Shown here one piece after another: positions 1 to 7,395 of a stretch of 64,000 nt of DNA; position 1 is the stretch's first letter; each line of letters starts with the position of its first letter. The DNA lies in contig NZ_FNGA01000003.1 in the NCBI RefSeq assembly GCF_900101105.1, positions 372,001 to 436,000 on the forward strand, read 5' to 3'. The notes beneath the pieces were generated by a model. It was given only the letters and a program-made list of their open reading frames with translations, made no database searches and was not told the origin of the DNA. The translations under genes and the position numbers were made by a program. This stretch comes from Maridesulfovibrio ferrireducens. GTDB lineage: Bacteria > Desulfobacterota > Desulfovibrionia > Desulfovibrionales > Desulfovibrionaceae.

Positions 1-35
1 AGTGCATCGATTTTAGACAGAAGCTGACCGGGCAT
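1..35 (-). CDS. 5' end of a gene running off the left edge
   Basis: On the minus strand an ATG at 35-33 opens a frame reading MPGQLLSKIDA before the window ends. A GGAGAG ribosome binding site lies at 42-47, seven to eight bases upstream, which is the only reason to call a start here. Eleven codons cannot identify the product. It would be transcribed in the same direction as the PxxKW gene at 243-533, but a terminator at 123-143 separates them, so it probably has its own promoter. Confidence 0.4.
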   Translation of the reverse strand, partial: MPGQLLSKIDA

Positions 36-122
36 TAATCTCTCCAGTTTTTAATCTGAATTTATTGTTGTTTTAAAAAGTGAAAAAGTCCGGATAATTA
101 TATACGGACATTCTAACGAAAA

Positions 123-143
123 GAGCCGGAACTAGTCCGGCTC
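123..143 (-). terminator. Intrinsic terminator after the PxxKW gene
   Basis: A perfect 8-bp stem, GAGCCGGA/TCCGGCTC, with a 5-base loop. On the minus strand it is followed by TTTTCG. It lies about 100 bases beyond the stop of the gene at 243-533. Confidence 0.75.
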
Positions 144-168
144 CTTTAATACACGAATATACCTTGTC

Positions 169-193
169 GAAAAACAGTTTTAGACTGTTTTTC
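169..193. repeat. Inverted repeat with 10-bp arms
   Basis: GAAAAACAGT and its perfect complement ACTGTTTTTC flank a 5-base loop. It lies between the PxxKW stop and the terminator at 123-143. Without a GC-rich stem it is probably a weak additional termination or 3'-end stabilising hairpin; the arms carry their own T run. Confidence 0.5.
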
Positions 194-242
194 AGGTAAG
201 TAAGATTAACGACTTGCCTAGAAAGGCAGAGCAGGCTGATTA

Positions 243-533
243 CTACCGGCCGCGTGCTGCACGCTTGGAAGCTTTCAATGGGTTAACCTTGACTTTACCT
301 TCTTTGTCAACTCCTGCACGTGCGTGAGTTGCGAAGTTACATACGCCGTGACTCCATTTTTTGGCAGGCTGAGCGTAGCTTGGGCAGTAGTTTTTGCTAT
401 CGAATTCAATAGCACGTTCGCATCCTTCACACTGTTCAACAACAGGTTCCAAGATGGTTCCTTTGAAAGACAGACCTTCTGCAGTCATTTCAGCACCGTC
501 AAGTGCGTGTAATTTAGCATTCTTTTTAGACAT
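243..533 (-). CDS. PxxKW family cysteine-rich protein
   Basis: This is a 96-residue protein of unknown function. It is recognised by the PAKKW motif near residues 56-60, which gives the PxxKW family its name, and by its cysteines: Cys-x2-Cys near residues 35-38, one near 49 and one near 65. These could bind a metal, which is inference. The C-terminus is rich in lysine and arginine. An ATG further upstream is open, but the start at 533 was chosen because a CAGGAGG ribosome binding site lies seven bases before it and the family begins about here. I know this family mainly from sulfate-reducing and related deltaproteobacteria. The gene appears monocistronic. Confidence 0.75.
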   Translation of the reverse strand: MSKKNAKLHALDGAEMTAEGLSFKGTILEPVVEQCEGCERAIEFDSKNYCPSYAQPAKKWSHGVCNFATHARAGVDKEGKVKVNPLKASKRAARGR

Positions 534-671
534 GTAGCGCCTCCTGTTTGGCAAGTCGCTTGCGAGCAAGCGTTTTATGTAATATTTATATCGAAAAGCA
601 CAATTCCCTATGCAGTGTTGACCTATATTGTCAAGAAAAAAACTGCTTGAAAATAGTTGCATTTTTTTTGG

Positions 672-2000
672 TTAATGATTTTTAAGTCTACTGAGCGCCC
701 ATTTTACGGCCTTTTCTGCTTCATGTGAGACCGTTTCGATATCAACAGTAAAATGTTTACCGTCGTGATAAAGAACCTTTCCATCACAAATTGTGAGGCT
801 TACATCCTGAGCGCCGACGCAGTATACAACGTGAGATAGGGGATTGTATACTGGTTTTAGGTGCATTTTGTTCATATTTATAGCAATAATATCAGCTTTC
901 ATTCCCGGCTTTATGCTTCCAGTGTCGGTTAAGCCTAGAAAATCAGCACTGTTGACCGTTGCCAGATCGAGTGCAGTCTGAGCGGGGATTGCTGTAGGAT
1001 CTTGAAGGATTCCTTTTTGCAACAGTGCCGCTGTCCGCATTTCTTCAAACATATTCAGGTCGTTATTGCTGGCGGCTCCGTCAGTCCCGAGGCCTACTGT
1101 AATTCCTGCGTCAAGTAACTTCGTCAGAGGACAAATGCCTGACCCAAGCTTAAGATTGCTCTGCGGGTTGTGCGAAACCATTGTTCCTGATGAACTTAGC
1201 AGCGATATTTCTTGTTCCGTCACGTCAACGCAGTGATGAATTCTGGTTCGGGCTGTTAATAGACCGTTATCGCGTAGAACTTCAAGAGGTCTTTTGCCGA
1301 ATTTTTTTAAAGTAAGTTCTGTTTCGGGAATAGACTCCGCACAATGTATCTGCCAGGGCACATCCAGTTTTTCAGCCAGTTCCATGCTTTCAACCAGTTG
1401 ATCAGGGTTGGTTGTAAAAACTGCATGCGGGGTTATGGAAATACTGATTCTGTCATGTTTTGAAAAGCGTTCGTGCAAACCTTCCATGACTTCCCATGCC
1501 TGTTCTGCTGTTTTAAAAAAAGGAGATGGGAATTCAAAAAAACCTTCACCTAAAACAGCTTTGATACCTGATTCGTCAACTGCTTTGCCGACAGCATCTT
1601 CGTGCATGTAACCGTCAAGAAAAGCTGTAGTCCCTCCTGCTATCATTTCTGCGCAACCAAGATGCGCTCCCAATTCGACCAGTTCTTTATTCAGTCCGGC
1701 TTCAATAGGGAAGATATAATCATGCAGCCATGTAAGCAGCGGTAGGTCGTCCGCTACGCCTCGCATCAGGGTCATGGGAACATGAGTGTGCGAATTGATC
1801 ATTCCGGGCATTAGAATCGATTTTCCACTGTCCAGTGTTTTTGATGCGGTCCATTTTCGGTTTATTTCAGACTTCGGCCCCACATCGGAAATCTTGTTCC
1901 CCGTAACTGCTATTGCACCGTCGTTGATAATGGATCGGTTTTCATCCTGTGTAATAACACTGGAGCCGTAAATGATCAGGTCACATTCAAGAAGAGACAT
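672..2000 (-). CDS. mtaD: 5-methylthioadenosine/S-adenosylhomocysteine deaminase
   Basis: A 442-residue amidohydrolase-fold enzyme expected to deaminate methylthioadenosine or S-adenosylhomocysteine to the inosyl compounds in the cytoplasm. Metal-binding motifs are visible: NSHTHVPMTLMRG near the N-terminus, the mid-protein QIHCAES and HHCVDVT histidines, and LGTDGAASNNDLNMFEE carrying the late aspartate. Length fits the family. An upstream ATG at 2036 would add twelve residues but has no ribosome binding site, whereas AAGGAAA precedes the ATG at 2000. It lies 64 bases downstream of mtnP, so the two are probably cotranscribed, putting two methylthioadenosine-consuming enzymes side by side. 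Guanine or other nucleoside deamination is possible but less likely. Confidence 0.85.
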   Translation of the reverse strand: MSLLECDLIIYGSSVITQDENRSIINDGAIAVTGNKISDVGPKSEINRKWTASKTLDSGKSILMPGMINSHTHVPMTLMRGVADDLPLLTWLHDYIFPIEAGLNKELVELGAHLGCAEMIAGGTTAFLDGYMHEDAVGKAVDESGIKAVLGEGFFEFPSPFFKTAEQAWEVMEGLHERFSKHDRISISITPHAVFTTNPDQLVESMELAEKLDVPWQIHCAESIPETELTLKKFGKRPLEVLRDNGLLTARTRIHHCVDVTEQEISLLSSSGTMVSHNPQSNLKLGSGICPLTKLLDAGITVGLGTDGAASNNDLNMFEEMRTAALLQKGILQDPTAIPAQTALDLATVNSADFLGLTDTGSIKPGMKADIIAINMNKMHLKPVYNPLSHVVYCVGAQDVSLTICDGKVLYHDGKHFTVDIETVSHEAEKAVKWALSRLKNH

Positions 2001-2064
2001 ACAACATGTTTCCTTAGATTCTTGCAGATTATCCATGTTGGCATCTGCTGCATTAAATTAGGTG

Positions 2065-2814
2065 TCAGCCTATTTTTTCAATGGTTTTAATCAGCATTGA
2101 AGTAACTTTCTGTGCATTTTCCTGAAAATTTTTGAGGATGTCGTCCCATGTGACAGGCTCTTCATCGGTCTTCCAGCAGTCATAATCCGTAGACATGGCA
2201 ACCGCTGCGTATGGAATCCCGGCTTCATTCGCCAAAATAGCTTCCGGTGCTGTGCTCATGTTGATGATATCAGCTCCCCAAGCACGGAACATGTGGGATT
2301 CTGCCCGAGTTGAAAAACGTGGGCCTTCAATAGTGACAACTGTTCCTTTGTCGTGAGTTGTAATTCCGAGATCCCGGCAGGATTCACTCATTTTATCACG
2401 CAGAAAATTGTCGAAAGGCTCAGCCATCGGAGTATGCGCCGGTGTATGCGGCTCAAATGTTTCATGAAAAGTGAGATCACGTCTGCGGGTAAAATCTATG
2501 AATTGATCGATAATGACCAGATGTCCACGGTCAATTTCTTCTTTCAGTGAACCTACTGCTGTGGTGGCAAGAATGTAGTCACAGCCAAGGTCTTTAAGAG
2601 CCTGAATATTTGCTCTGTTATTTACATAAGTAGGCGGAATAGTGTGCTCTCTTCCGTGGCGCCCGATAATATGAACCTCGGTTCCTGAAATTGTTCCGGA
2701 TTTTACGGGAGAACTCGGCTCACCCCATTTGTTGGTGATAATGGAATCTTTTGCATTTTTAATAATGTCGGGATTGTCCAGTCCACTGCCGCCGATTATT
2801 CCGATTACTGCCAT
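2065..2814 (-). CDS. mtnP: S-methyl-5'-thioadenosine phosphorylase
   Basis: A 249-residue purine nucleoside phosphorylase-fold enzyme that splits methylthioadenosine with phosphate into adenine and methylthioribose-1-phosphate. The N-terminal IGIIGGSGL phosphate-binding loop, the HGREHTIPPTYVNNRAN segment and TIEGPRFSTRAES are typical of the MTAP/PNP group, as is SMDYDCWK-like STDYDCWKT near residue 215. It sits between apt upstream, which would recycle the adenine, and mtaD downstream, which competes for the same substrate. A terminator at 2867-2904 separates it from apt. Some members of this group act on inosine instead; the adenine-linked neighbours favour the MTA assignment. Confidence 0.88.
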   Translation of the reverse strand: MAVIGIIGGSGLDNPDIIKNAKDSIITNKWGEPSSPVKSGTISGTEVHIIGRHGREHTIPPTYVNNRANIQALKDLGCDYILATTAVGSLKEEIDRGHLVIIDQFIDFTRRRDLTFHETFEPHTPAHTPMAEPFDNFLRDKMSESCRDLGITTHDKGTVVTIEGPRFSTRAESHMFRAWGADIINMSTAPEAILANEAGIPYAAVAMSTDYDCWKTDEEPVTWDDILKNFQENAQKVTSMLIKTIEKIG

Positions 2815-2866
2815 TTTATTTCTGTCCTGTTTAGCAAATATAAAGTTTGAAATAGTTAAAACAAAA

Positions 2867-2904
2867 AATCTCCTTTTTGCTGCATTAACTGCAAAAAGGA
2901 GATT
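2867..2904 (-). terminator. Intrinsic terminator after apt
   Basis: Perfect 14-bp arms, AATCTCCTTTTTGC and its complement, with a 10-base loop, followed on the minus strand by a T run. It lies between apt and mtnP, so mtnP-mtaD either has its own promoter or depends on readthrough. Confidence 0.85.
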
Positions 2905-2919
2905 CTAAAAAAACTGAAT

Positions 2920-3432
2920 TTAAAGCGTAACAAGGTGGCAGTTAGGAACACCGTTTAGTTTGCTTTGTCCGTTCAGAAATCCAAGCTCAGTAAGGAATCC
3001 TATTCCAGATACGATACCGCCAGCTTTTTCAACGAGTTTGATCATGCCTTCTGCTGTTCCGCCTGTAGCTAGAACATCATCGATAAGCAGAACATCTTCG
3101 CCGGCGCTGACAGCATCAACGTGCATGCTCAGGCTGTCTGACCCATATTCCAGATCATAGCTTACGGAAACAGTATCGTAAGGCAGTTTTCCGGGCTTGC
3201 GGATGGGTACAAACCCGATTCCGAGTTTATATGCCAAAGGTGCGCCGAATATAAATCCCCGTGCTTCAGCTGCAGCAATTTTATCAGCTTTGTAGTCACT
3301 GAACTTTTCAGCCATCATGTCTATAGTATACTGAAAAGCTGCTGGATCTGCCAACAGGGGGGTGATGTCAAAGTATACGATGCCTTCTTTAGGAAAATTA
3401 GGTACATCGCGAATATATTTCCTCAAGTCCAT
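2920..3432 (-). CDS. apt: Adenine phosphoribosyltransferase
   Basis: A 170-residue cytoplasmic enzyme converting adenine and PRPP to AMP. The PRPP-binding signature VLLIDDVLATGGTAEG is intact, as is the N-terminal block RDVPNFPKEGIVYFDITPLL characteristic of Apt. The start at 3432 is preferred over an ATG seven codons upstream because GGAGG lies six bases before it; the resulting length is normal for the family. It is oriented with mtnP, mtaD and the purine permease, which supply or take up adenine. The FlxA-like gene lies between it and the permease. Confidence 0.92.
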   Translation of the reverse strand: MDLRKYIRDVPNFPKEGIVYFDITPLLADPAAFQYTIDMMAEKFSDYKADKIAAAEARGFIFGAPLAYKLGIGFVPIRKPGKLPYDTVSVSYDLEYGSDSLSMHVDAVSAGEDVLLIDDVLATGGTAEGMIKLVEKAGGIVSGIGFLTELGFLNGQSKLNGVPNCHLVTL

Positions 3433-3516
3433 GAAGTTCCTCCATCCTATCAAAATTAATTTTTATAGAATGGAATTAGATGCTTTCATAGGAGTTGTCA
3501 AAGCTAGATTGCTTTC

Positions 3517-3951
3517 TTACGTCAATGAATTTTTGAAACCCTTTGCGTGTAAGGCTGATTCTTCACCTTTTTGTTTTTGAGTTATGGCTTCGGAAAGTTG
3601 AGATTGGAGCATAGCCATTTGATTTTCTTTAGCGGATATCTGCTCTTTTTTTTGATCATCAGGGGTATCGCTCTGCTTTAACTCATCAATTTCTTTTTTG
3701 AGTTGTTGAATCTTTTTTTGAAGCTCCTTAATCATTTTTTCAATTGGTGATGAATCGTCTTTTTCTTCAGATTTTTGAGCATTCATCTGATCAAGCTTGG
3801 ATTTTCCTTCTTCAGATATATTGACGGAATCTCCGTCCTTTTCTTCAGCGACCGTGTCTGACGTTTTATCATCCTGCTTTTTATCTACTGGTGAAATAGA
3901 GGTAGCCAGTTGTGGTTGATAATTACCAGTAATATTAACATTGAATCCCAT
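3517..3951 (-). CDS. FlxA-like coiled-coil protein
   Basis: A 144-residue, very hydrophilic protein with no signal peptide or membrane segment. Residues about 68-130 form an uninterrupted heptad-like coiled coil rich in lysine, glutamate and glutamine (MIKELQKKIQQLKKEIDELK), resembling the FlxA-like family. The first 60 residues are low-complexity and acidic. FlxA of enterobacteria belongs to the flagellar sigma-28 regulon. Here a sequence matching the sigma-28 promoter pattern lies 42 bases upstream, which supports the assignment independently. Function is unknown. The gene sits within a purine salvage cluster but is probably regulated separately. An AAGGAAGG ribosome binding site precedes the ATG. 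Confidence 0.7.
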   Translation of the reverse strand: MGFNVNITGNYQPQLATSISPVDKKQDDKTSDTVAEEKDGDSVNISEEGKSKLDQMNAQKSEEKDDSSPIEKMIKELQKKIQQLKKEIDELKQSDTPDDQKKEQISAKENQMAMLQSQLSEAITQKQKGEESALHAKGFKNSLT

Positions 3952-3992
3952 TATATACCTTCCTTGTAATTATATGAGATATTGTGGTCGTA

Positions 3993-4019
3993 TGATCGGT
4001 AGGAATTAATATTTCTTTA
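3993..4019 (-). promoter_or_regulatory. Sigma-28 (FliA) type promoter for the FlxA-like gene
   Basis: On the minus strand TAAA is followed after exactly 15 bases by ACCGATCA. The known FliA consensus is TAAA-N15-GCCGATAA, so the -35 matches fully, the spacing exactly and the -10 at six of eight positions. It ends 42 bases before the start codon at 3951. Confidence 0.55.
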
Positions 4020-4045
4020 GATAACTTTAGTTTAAAATAAAATAA

Positions 4046-5356
4046 TCAGTGCGGGCAGGTTAGGAAGAATAACACTGATAAAAAGCATAGCATCCAGAGT
4101 CCTGCGGATATCTCGCGTATTTTCCCGGTAACAGCTTTCATAAACGGATATGCGATGAACCCGGCGGTCATTCCGGTTCCGAGATTATAGGTGAAACTCA
4201 TCAAGGCGATAACTAAAAATGCGGGAACAAGTTCCGAAATGTCATCGACTTCAAGGTTTTTGCAAGGGGCTATCATGAGCATACCTACGATAATCAGGCT
4301 TGGACCGTATGCACAAGGAGGAATGGTAGTTAGAACAGGCTCTAGGAAAAGTGCGGCTAGAAACAGCAGGGCGGTTGTAACAGCCGTTAAACCGGTCCTT
4401 CCGCCAGCCTCTATTCCTGTTGCGGATTCAACGAAAACTCCGGTCGTTGTTGTGCCTAAAAGAGAGGCTAAAACCGTAGTAAGCGCGTCAACTAAAAGTG
4501 GTTTTTCGATTTCAGGTAGATCTCCGTTTTTATCAAGAAGTCCAGCGCGATATGATACAGCATAGAGGGTCCCCATTGTGTCCAGAAAATCGAGAATAAA
4601 AACTGTCAGAATTACTGAAATAAATCCCCATGTGAAAGAGCCTGTAATATCAAGTTGTAAAAATGTCGGTTCCAGTGAGGGAGGCATGCTGAAATATTCC
4701 GTTGGTGGTTTCGCAATTTCTAAATAGAAGGCTCCAATAGTTGTTGCGATAATGCCGATAATTATGGCCCCGCTGATTTTTTTAGCCATGAGCATGGCCA
4801 TGAGGAAAAAGCATCCTATGGCAAGAAGTGTGGACGGATTTGAGAGGTTTCCCAGATGTATGGGGGCTCCGGGCACGCCTATAGTTACAATTCCGGTGGT
4901 ATTAAGGCCGATAAAAGTTAGAAAAAGCCCTATGCCTACTACGAACGCGTTTTTTAAATTTTTAGGAATCGCTGAAATCATCCAGGATCTGATGCCTGTA
5001 GTTGTGAAAATAACAAAAAGGACGCCGCCGATAAAAATGGCACCGATTGCTGTTTGCCAGCTGTAGCCCATAACTTTTACGACAGTGAAGGCAATGAAGG
5101 CATTTTCTCCCATATACGGGGCGACAGCAAAGGGGCGTTTTGCATATAGTCCCATGGCCATTGTTCCGAAAAAAGCACTGATAATCGTTGCAACCATGCT
5201 CGGGCCGAAGGGAATACCGGCCGCCTCCAGAATCTTTGGATTGACGACAATTATATAAGCCATCGTGGCAAATGTGGTCATTCCGGCAATTATTTCACGG
5301 CTGATTGTTGAACCGTATTCGTTTATTTTAAAATATTTATTGAGATAATTTATCAT
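4046..5356 (-). CDS. NCS2 family purine permease (AzgA/PbuG type)
   Basis: A 436-residue inner-membrane transporter with about a dozen hydrophobic segments. Near the N-terminus the block REIIAGMTTFATMAYIIVVN is the hallmark of the adenine/guanine/hypoxanthine branch of the NCS2 family, and GLTAVTTALLFLAALFLEP with the preceding ATGIEAGGRTG is the conserved mid-C-terminal region. Expected role is proton-coupled uptake of adenine, guanine or hypoxanthine. It lies upstream of apt in the same orientation, consistent with feeding imported adenine to salvage. A GGAGATC ribosome binding site precedes the ATG. The divergent spacer towards rsmA contains a hairpin-rich element but no recognisable purine riboswitch. 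Exact substrate is not determined by sequence. Confidence 0.85.
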   Translation of the reverse strand: MINYLNKYFKINEYGSTISREIIAGMTTFATMAYIIVVNPKILEAAGIPFGPSMVATIISAFFGTMAMGLYAKRPFAVAPYMGENAFIAFTVVKVMGYSWQTAIGAIFIGGVLFVIFTTTGIRSWMISAIPKNLKNAFVVGIGLFLTFIGLNTTGIVTIGVPGAPIHLGNLSNPSTLLAIGCFFLMAMLMAKKISGAIIIGIIATTIGAFYLEIAKPPTEYFSMPPSLEPTFLQLDITGSFTWGFISVILTVFILDFLDTMGTLYAVSYRAGLLDKNGDLPEIEKPLLVDALTTVLASLLGTTTTGVFVESATGIEAGGRTGLTAVTTALLFLAALFLEPVLTTIPPCAYGPSLIIVGMLMIAPCKNLEVDDISELVPAFLVIALMSFTYNLGTGMTAGFIAYPFMKAVTGKIREISAGLWMLCFLSVLFFLTCPH

Positions 5357-5400
5357 GCATGATCTCCTGATAAAGATATTTATATTTTGTATAACAGCAT

Positions 5401-5487
5401 AAAAGGTGACAGGACAAGACTGGGCTGAAAGGAGGGCAACCTTAAGCTTGCGAAATGTAGACGCATGAAGGTAAGGTGCTTTTTTTA
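5401..5487. other. Hairpin-bearing spacer between purine permease and rsmA
   Basis: The plus strand carries ACCTT (5439-5443) paired with AAGGT (5468-5472), and inside it TGCG (5449-5452) with CGCA (5462-5465) around a 9-base loop; a T7 run starts at 5480. It could be an attenuator in the rsmA leader or, on the other strand, part of the permease leader. It does not match any riboswitch class I know. Confidence 0.3.
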
Positions 5488-5523
5488 AGTGATCAGAAGT
5501 AATTATTTTTAAATGGAGTTTTT

Positions 5524-6315
5524 GTGGAAGTCAGACATAAGGCGAAGAAGAGTTTAGGTCAGAATTTTTTACAAGATGATAATATAGCTCGTAAAATTGT
5601 GGACAGTCTTAAGATTTCAGAAGGTGATTCTGTTATTGAGATCGGTCCCGGTCGGGGTGCTTTGACCAAGCATATACTGGAAGCCTCTCCTAAAAAGCTG
5701 ATGCTGATTGAGATGGACAGGTATCTTGCGCCTGCGCTTGCGGAAGAGTATCCGACCGCAGAAGTTGTTCAGGAAGATGCTTTGAAATTTTTATGGGAAG
5801 AGCTTGATTCTGGTGAAAATTGGAAAATTATCGGTAACTTGCCATATAATGTCGCGTCAAAAATTATGTGGGATATTGCTTCCAAGAGTCCAGCTGTAAA
5901 TTGTGTTTTTATGGTGCAGCATGAAGTGGGACTCAGAATCACTGCTAAGCAGGGTTCACGAAAATATGGCGGGATCAGCGCATGGATACAAAGTTTTTGT
6001 CAAACTCAGTATCTTTTTCAAGTTCCTCCGACAGTTTTTAAGCCAAAACCGAAAGTGGACTCCGCAGTCATAAAATTTTATTCATTGCCGAATAGTGAAA
6101 AACCCAGTGATCCCGAGGGGCTTGCTAACCTCATAAAATTCTGTTTCCAGTATAGGAGGAAACAGTTAGGTAACACACTGAAATCATTCGTTTCTGATTC
6201 TTTGTTACAGTGGATGGAGGAAGAGGGTCTTACACTCAAAGATCGGCCCGAAGCCTTGTCTCCTCTGCAGTTTCAAGGGTTGTATAATTGCATTAAAAAA
6301 GATTTTCCCTCTTGA
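5524..6315 (+). CDS. rsmA: 16S rRNA dimethyladenosine transferase
   Basis: A 263-residue S-adenosylmethionine-dependent enzyme that dimethylates two adjacent adenines in the 3' hairpin of 16S rRNA during small-subunit assembly. The N-terminal KKSLGQNFLQD block, SAM-binding VIEIGPGRGALT, acidic loop IEMDRYLA and catalytic NLPYNVASK (the family NLPY motif) are all present. The start codon is GTG at 5524 with GGAG six bases upstream. The gene is divergent from the purine permease. A candidate promoter for the following HU gene overlaps its stop codon. Also known as ksgA. Confidence 0.95.
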   Translation: MEVRHKAKKSLGQNFLQDDNIARKIVDSLKISEGDSVIEIGPGRGALTKHILEASPKKLMLIEMDRYLAPALAEEYPTAEVVQEDALKFLWEELDSGENWKIIGNLPYNVASKIMWDIASKSPAVNCVFMVQHEVGLRITAKQGSRKYGGISAWIQSFCQTQYLFQVPPTVFKPKPKVDSAVIKFYSLPNSEKPSDPEGLANLIKFCFQYRRKQLGNTLKSFVSDSLLQWMEEEGLTLKDRPEALSPLQFQGLYNCIKKDFPS

Positions 6316-6340
6316 CTTGTTGGCAAAAATTTTGTTTTAG
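6312..6340 (+). promoter_or_regulatory. Candidate sigma-70 promoter for the HU gene
   Basis: TTGACT and TTTTAG separated by 17 bases, overlapping the end of rsmA. It would give an HU leader of about 220 bases, which contains short hairpins such as CTCGC/GCGAG near 6485-6502 and GACG/CGTC near 6513-6530. No other function is visible in the 6316-6567 spacer. Confidence 0.35.
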
Positions 6341-6567
6341 ATTTTCATCAAGGTTCGACAGGATAAAATTTCCTCGGAGTGATTCTGTATTTTGGGGGGG
6401 TAGGTTATTTGTAGTGTCCGGACTTGAAAGATTGATTTGAGGCTTAAGGTCTCTATGTATCGTTCGGCTTAGATTAGAACCAAACTCTCGCACTTACGCG
6501 AGGTCAATGGCAGACGTCGATGAGTGCGTCGCAATAATTAATTTCCAGTTTTAAGGAGGAAGGACAG

Positions 6568-6840
6568 ATGACTAAGGCTGAACTAGTAGTAAAGATTGCT
6601 GAGAAAGCAGGTATGACTAAAGCTGACGCAGAGCGTTGCCTCAACTATTTTCTCGACACAGTTGAAGAAACTCTTGTAAACGAAGGCAAGCTGACCCTTA
6701 CAGGTTTCGGAACTTTTCAGGTAGATGAAAGAAAAGAGCGCGTTGGTCGCAATCCTCGTACTGGCGATGAAATTAAAATTCCCGCTTGTAAAGTTGTTAA
6801 ATTCCGTCCCGGCAAGTTGCTCAAAGACGCTGTAAAATAA
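6568..6840 (+). CDS. HU family DNA-binding protein
   Basis: A 90-residue nucleoid protein that bends and wraps DNA as a dimer. The N-terminal helices (MTKAELVVKIAEKAGMTKAD) and the beta-arm region with GRNPRTGDEIKIPA, the IHF/HU signature including the intercalating proline context RNPRTG, are canonical; the end KVVKFRPGKLLKDAVK is typical. Length is exactly that of HU. A strong AAGGAGGAAGG ribosome binding site lies just upstream, suggesting abundant expression. The 58-residue membrane protein starts 15 bases after its stop and is probably on the same transcript. Sequence alone does not separate HU-alpha from HU-beta or from an IHF subunit. Confidence 0.92.
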   Translation: MTKAELVVKIAEKAGMTKADAERCLNYFLDTVEETLVNEGKLTLTGFGTFQVDERKERVGRNPRTGDEIKIPACKVVKFRPGKLLKDAVK

Positions 6841-6855
6841 TAAAGGAGATTAATA

Positions 6856-7032
6856 ATGTTGCATGGTGAAACCGTACAAAGTCCTCTTCCTATGGATCTT
6901 CCTTGGTGGCAGCCTGATCACTTTATTTTCTTCGGTGTTCTTTACGCTGTTCTCGCTGTTCTCGGTGCAGGCCTTGCGTACTGTGCATTGAAAGCTTGGA
7001 TGGATTCAAAAGATCAAGCAGCTAATCACTAG
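6856..7032 (+). CDS. Small single-span membrane protein, 58 residues
   Basis: An ATG at 6856 with AAGGAGA eight bases upstream opens a 58-codon frame. The N-terminus contains MDLPWWQPDH; residues about 20-43 (FIFFGVLYAVLAVLGAGLAY) form one hydrophobic helix, followed by a short lysine-bearing tail. The ribosome binding site, position 15 bases after the HU stop and a good terminator 24 bases after its own stop (7056-7090) argue that it is a real gene. I do not recognise the family. It is likely cotranscribed with HU, and the tail probably lies in the cytoplasm by the positive-inside rule. Function unknown. Confidence 0.75.
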   Translation: MLHGETVQSPLPMDLPWWQPDHFIFFGVLYAVLAVLGAGLAYCALKAWMDSKDQAANH

Positions 7033-7055
7033 TCCTTTCAGATTTTGTGTTTTAT

Positions 7056-7090
7056 GTTCAGCATCTTCTTTTAGGTGCTGAACATTTTTT
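7056..7090 (+). terminator. Intrinsic terminator of the HU unit
   Basis: GTTCAGCA and TGCTGAAC form an 8-bp stem, with a 12-base loop, followed by a T6 run after AACA. It closes the HU plus small membrane protein unit. Confidence 0.75.
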
Positions 7091-7103
7091 ATTGCAGTAT
7101 TGC

Positions 7104-7133
7104 TTGACTTTACTGCTCTTATGGATGTACAAG
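7104..7133 (+). promoter_or_regulatory. Candidate sigma-70 promoter for rpsU
   Basis: TTGACT at 7104-7109 and TACAAG at 7128-7133 with an 18-base spacer, just after the HU terminator and about 60 bases before rpsU. It is the natural promoter position for the rpsU-yqeY unit. Confidence 0.45.
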
Positions 7134-7191
7134 ATTCCTCTTCCGCATTTGTTTTTTCAGGTGCGAGATTTATTTACGGGGGGTGATTTGA

Positions 7192-7392
7192 TTGCCCGGT
7201 GTATACCTTGAAGATTCTGATAATTTCGAAATAGCTCTTCGCCGTTTTAAAAAACAGGTTGAAAAAGCTGGAGTTCTTTCTGAACTCAAAAAACGTCAGC
7301 ACTATGAGAAACCTAGCGTACAGCGTAAGAAGAAAAAAGCTGCCGCACGCAAAAGGTTGATTAAAAAAATGCGCAAAATGTCAATGGGTTAA
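7192..7392 (+). CDS. rpsU: 30S ribosomal protein S21
   Basis: A 66-residue, highly basic small-subunit protein that sits near the mRNA exit and anti-Shine-Dalgarno region. [20 protein letters not shown] is the conserved N-terminal part and the C-terminus is a poly-lysine/arginine tail ([19 protein letters not shown]). The start codon is TTG at 7192, preceded by GGGGGGTGA. It heads the macromolecular-synthesis arrangement in which rpsU, dnaG and rpoD are linked, here interrupted by yqeY and mutS2. The next gene begins three bases after the stop, indicating coupling. Confidence 0.95.
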   Translation: MPGVYLEDSDNFEIALRRFKKQVEKAGVLSELKKRQHYEKPSVQRKKKKAAARKRLIKKMRKMSMG

Positions 7393-7395
7393 TAT

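Noticed and set aside
5357-5523. Purine riboswitch upstream of the NCS2 permease
   Set aside because: The conserved junction bases and two kissing loops are not found in the minus-strand sequence.
6293-6493. 66-residue minus-strand open frame between rsmA and HU
   Set aside because: No ribosome binding site, overlaps the rsmA end and the likely HU promoter.
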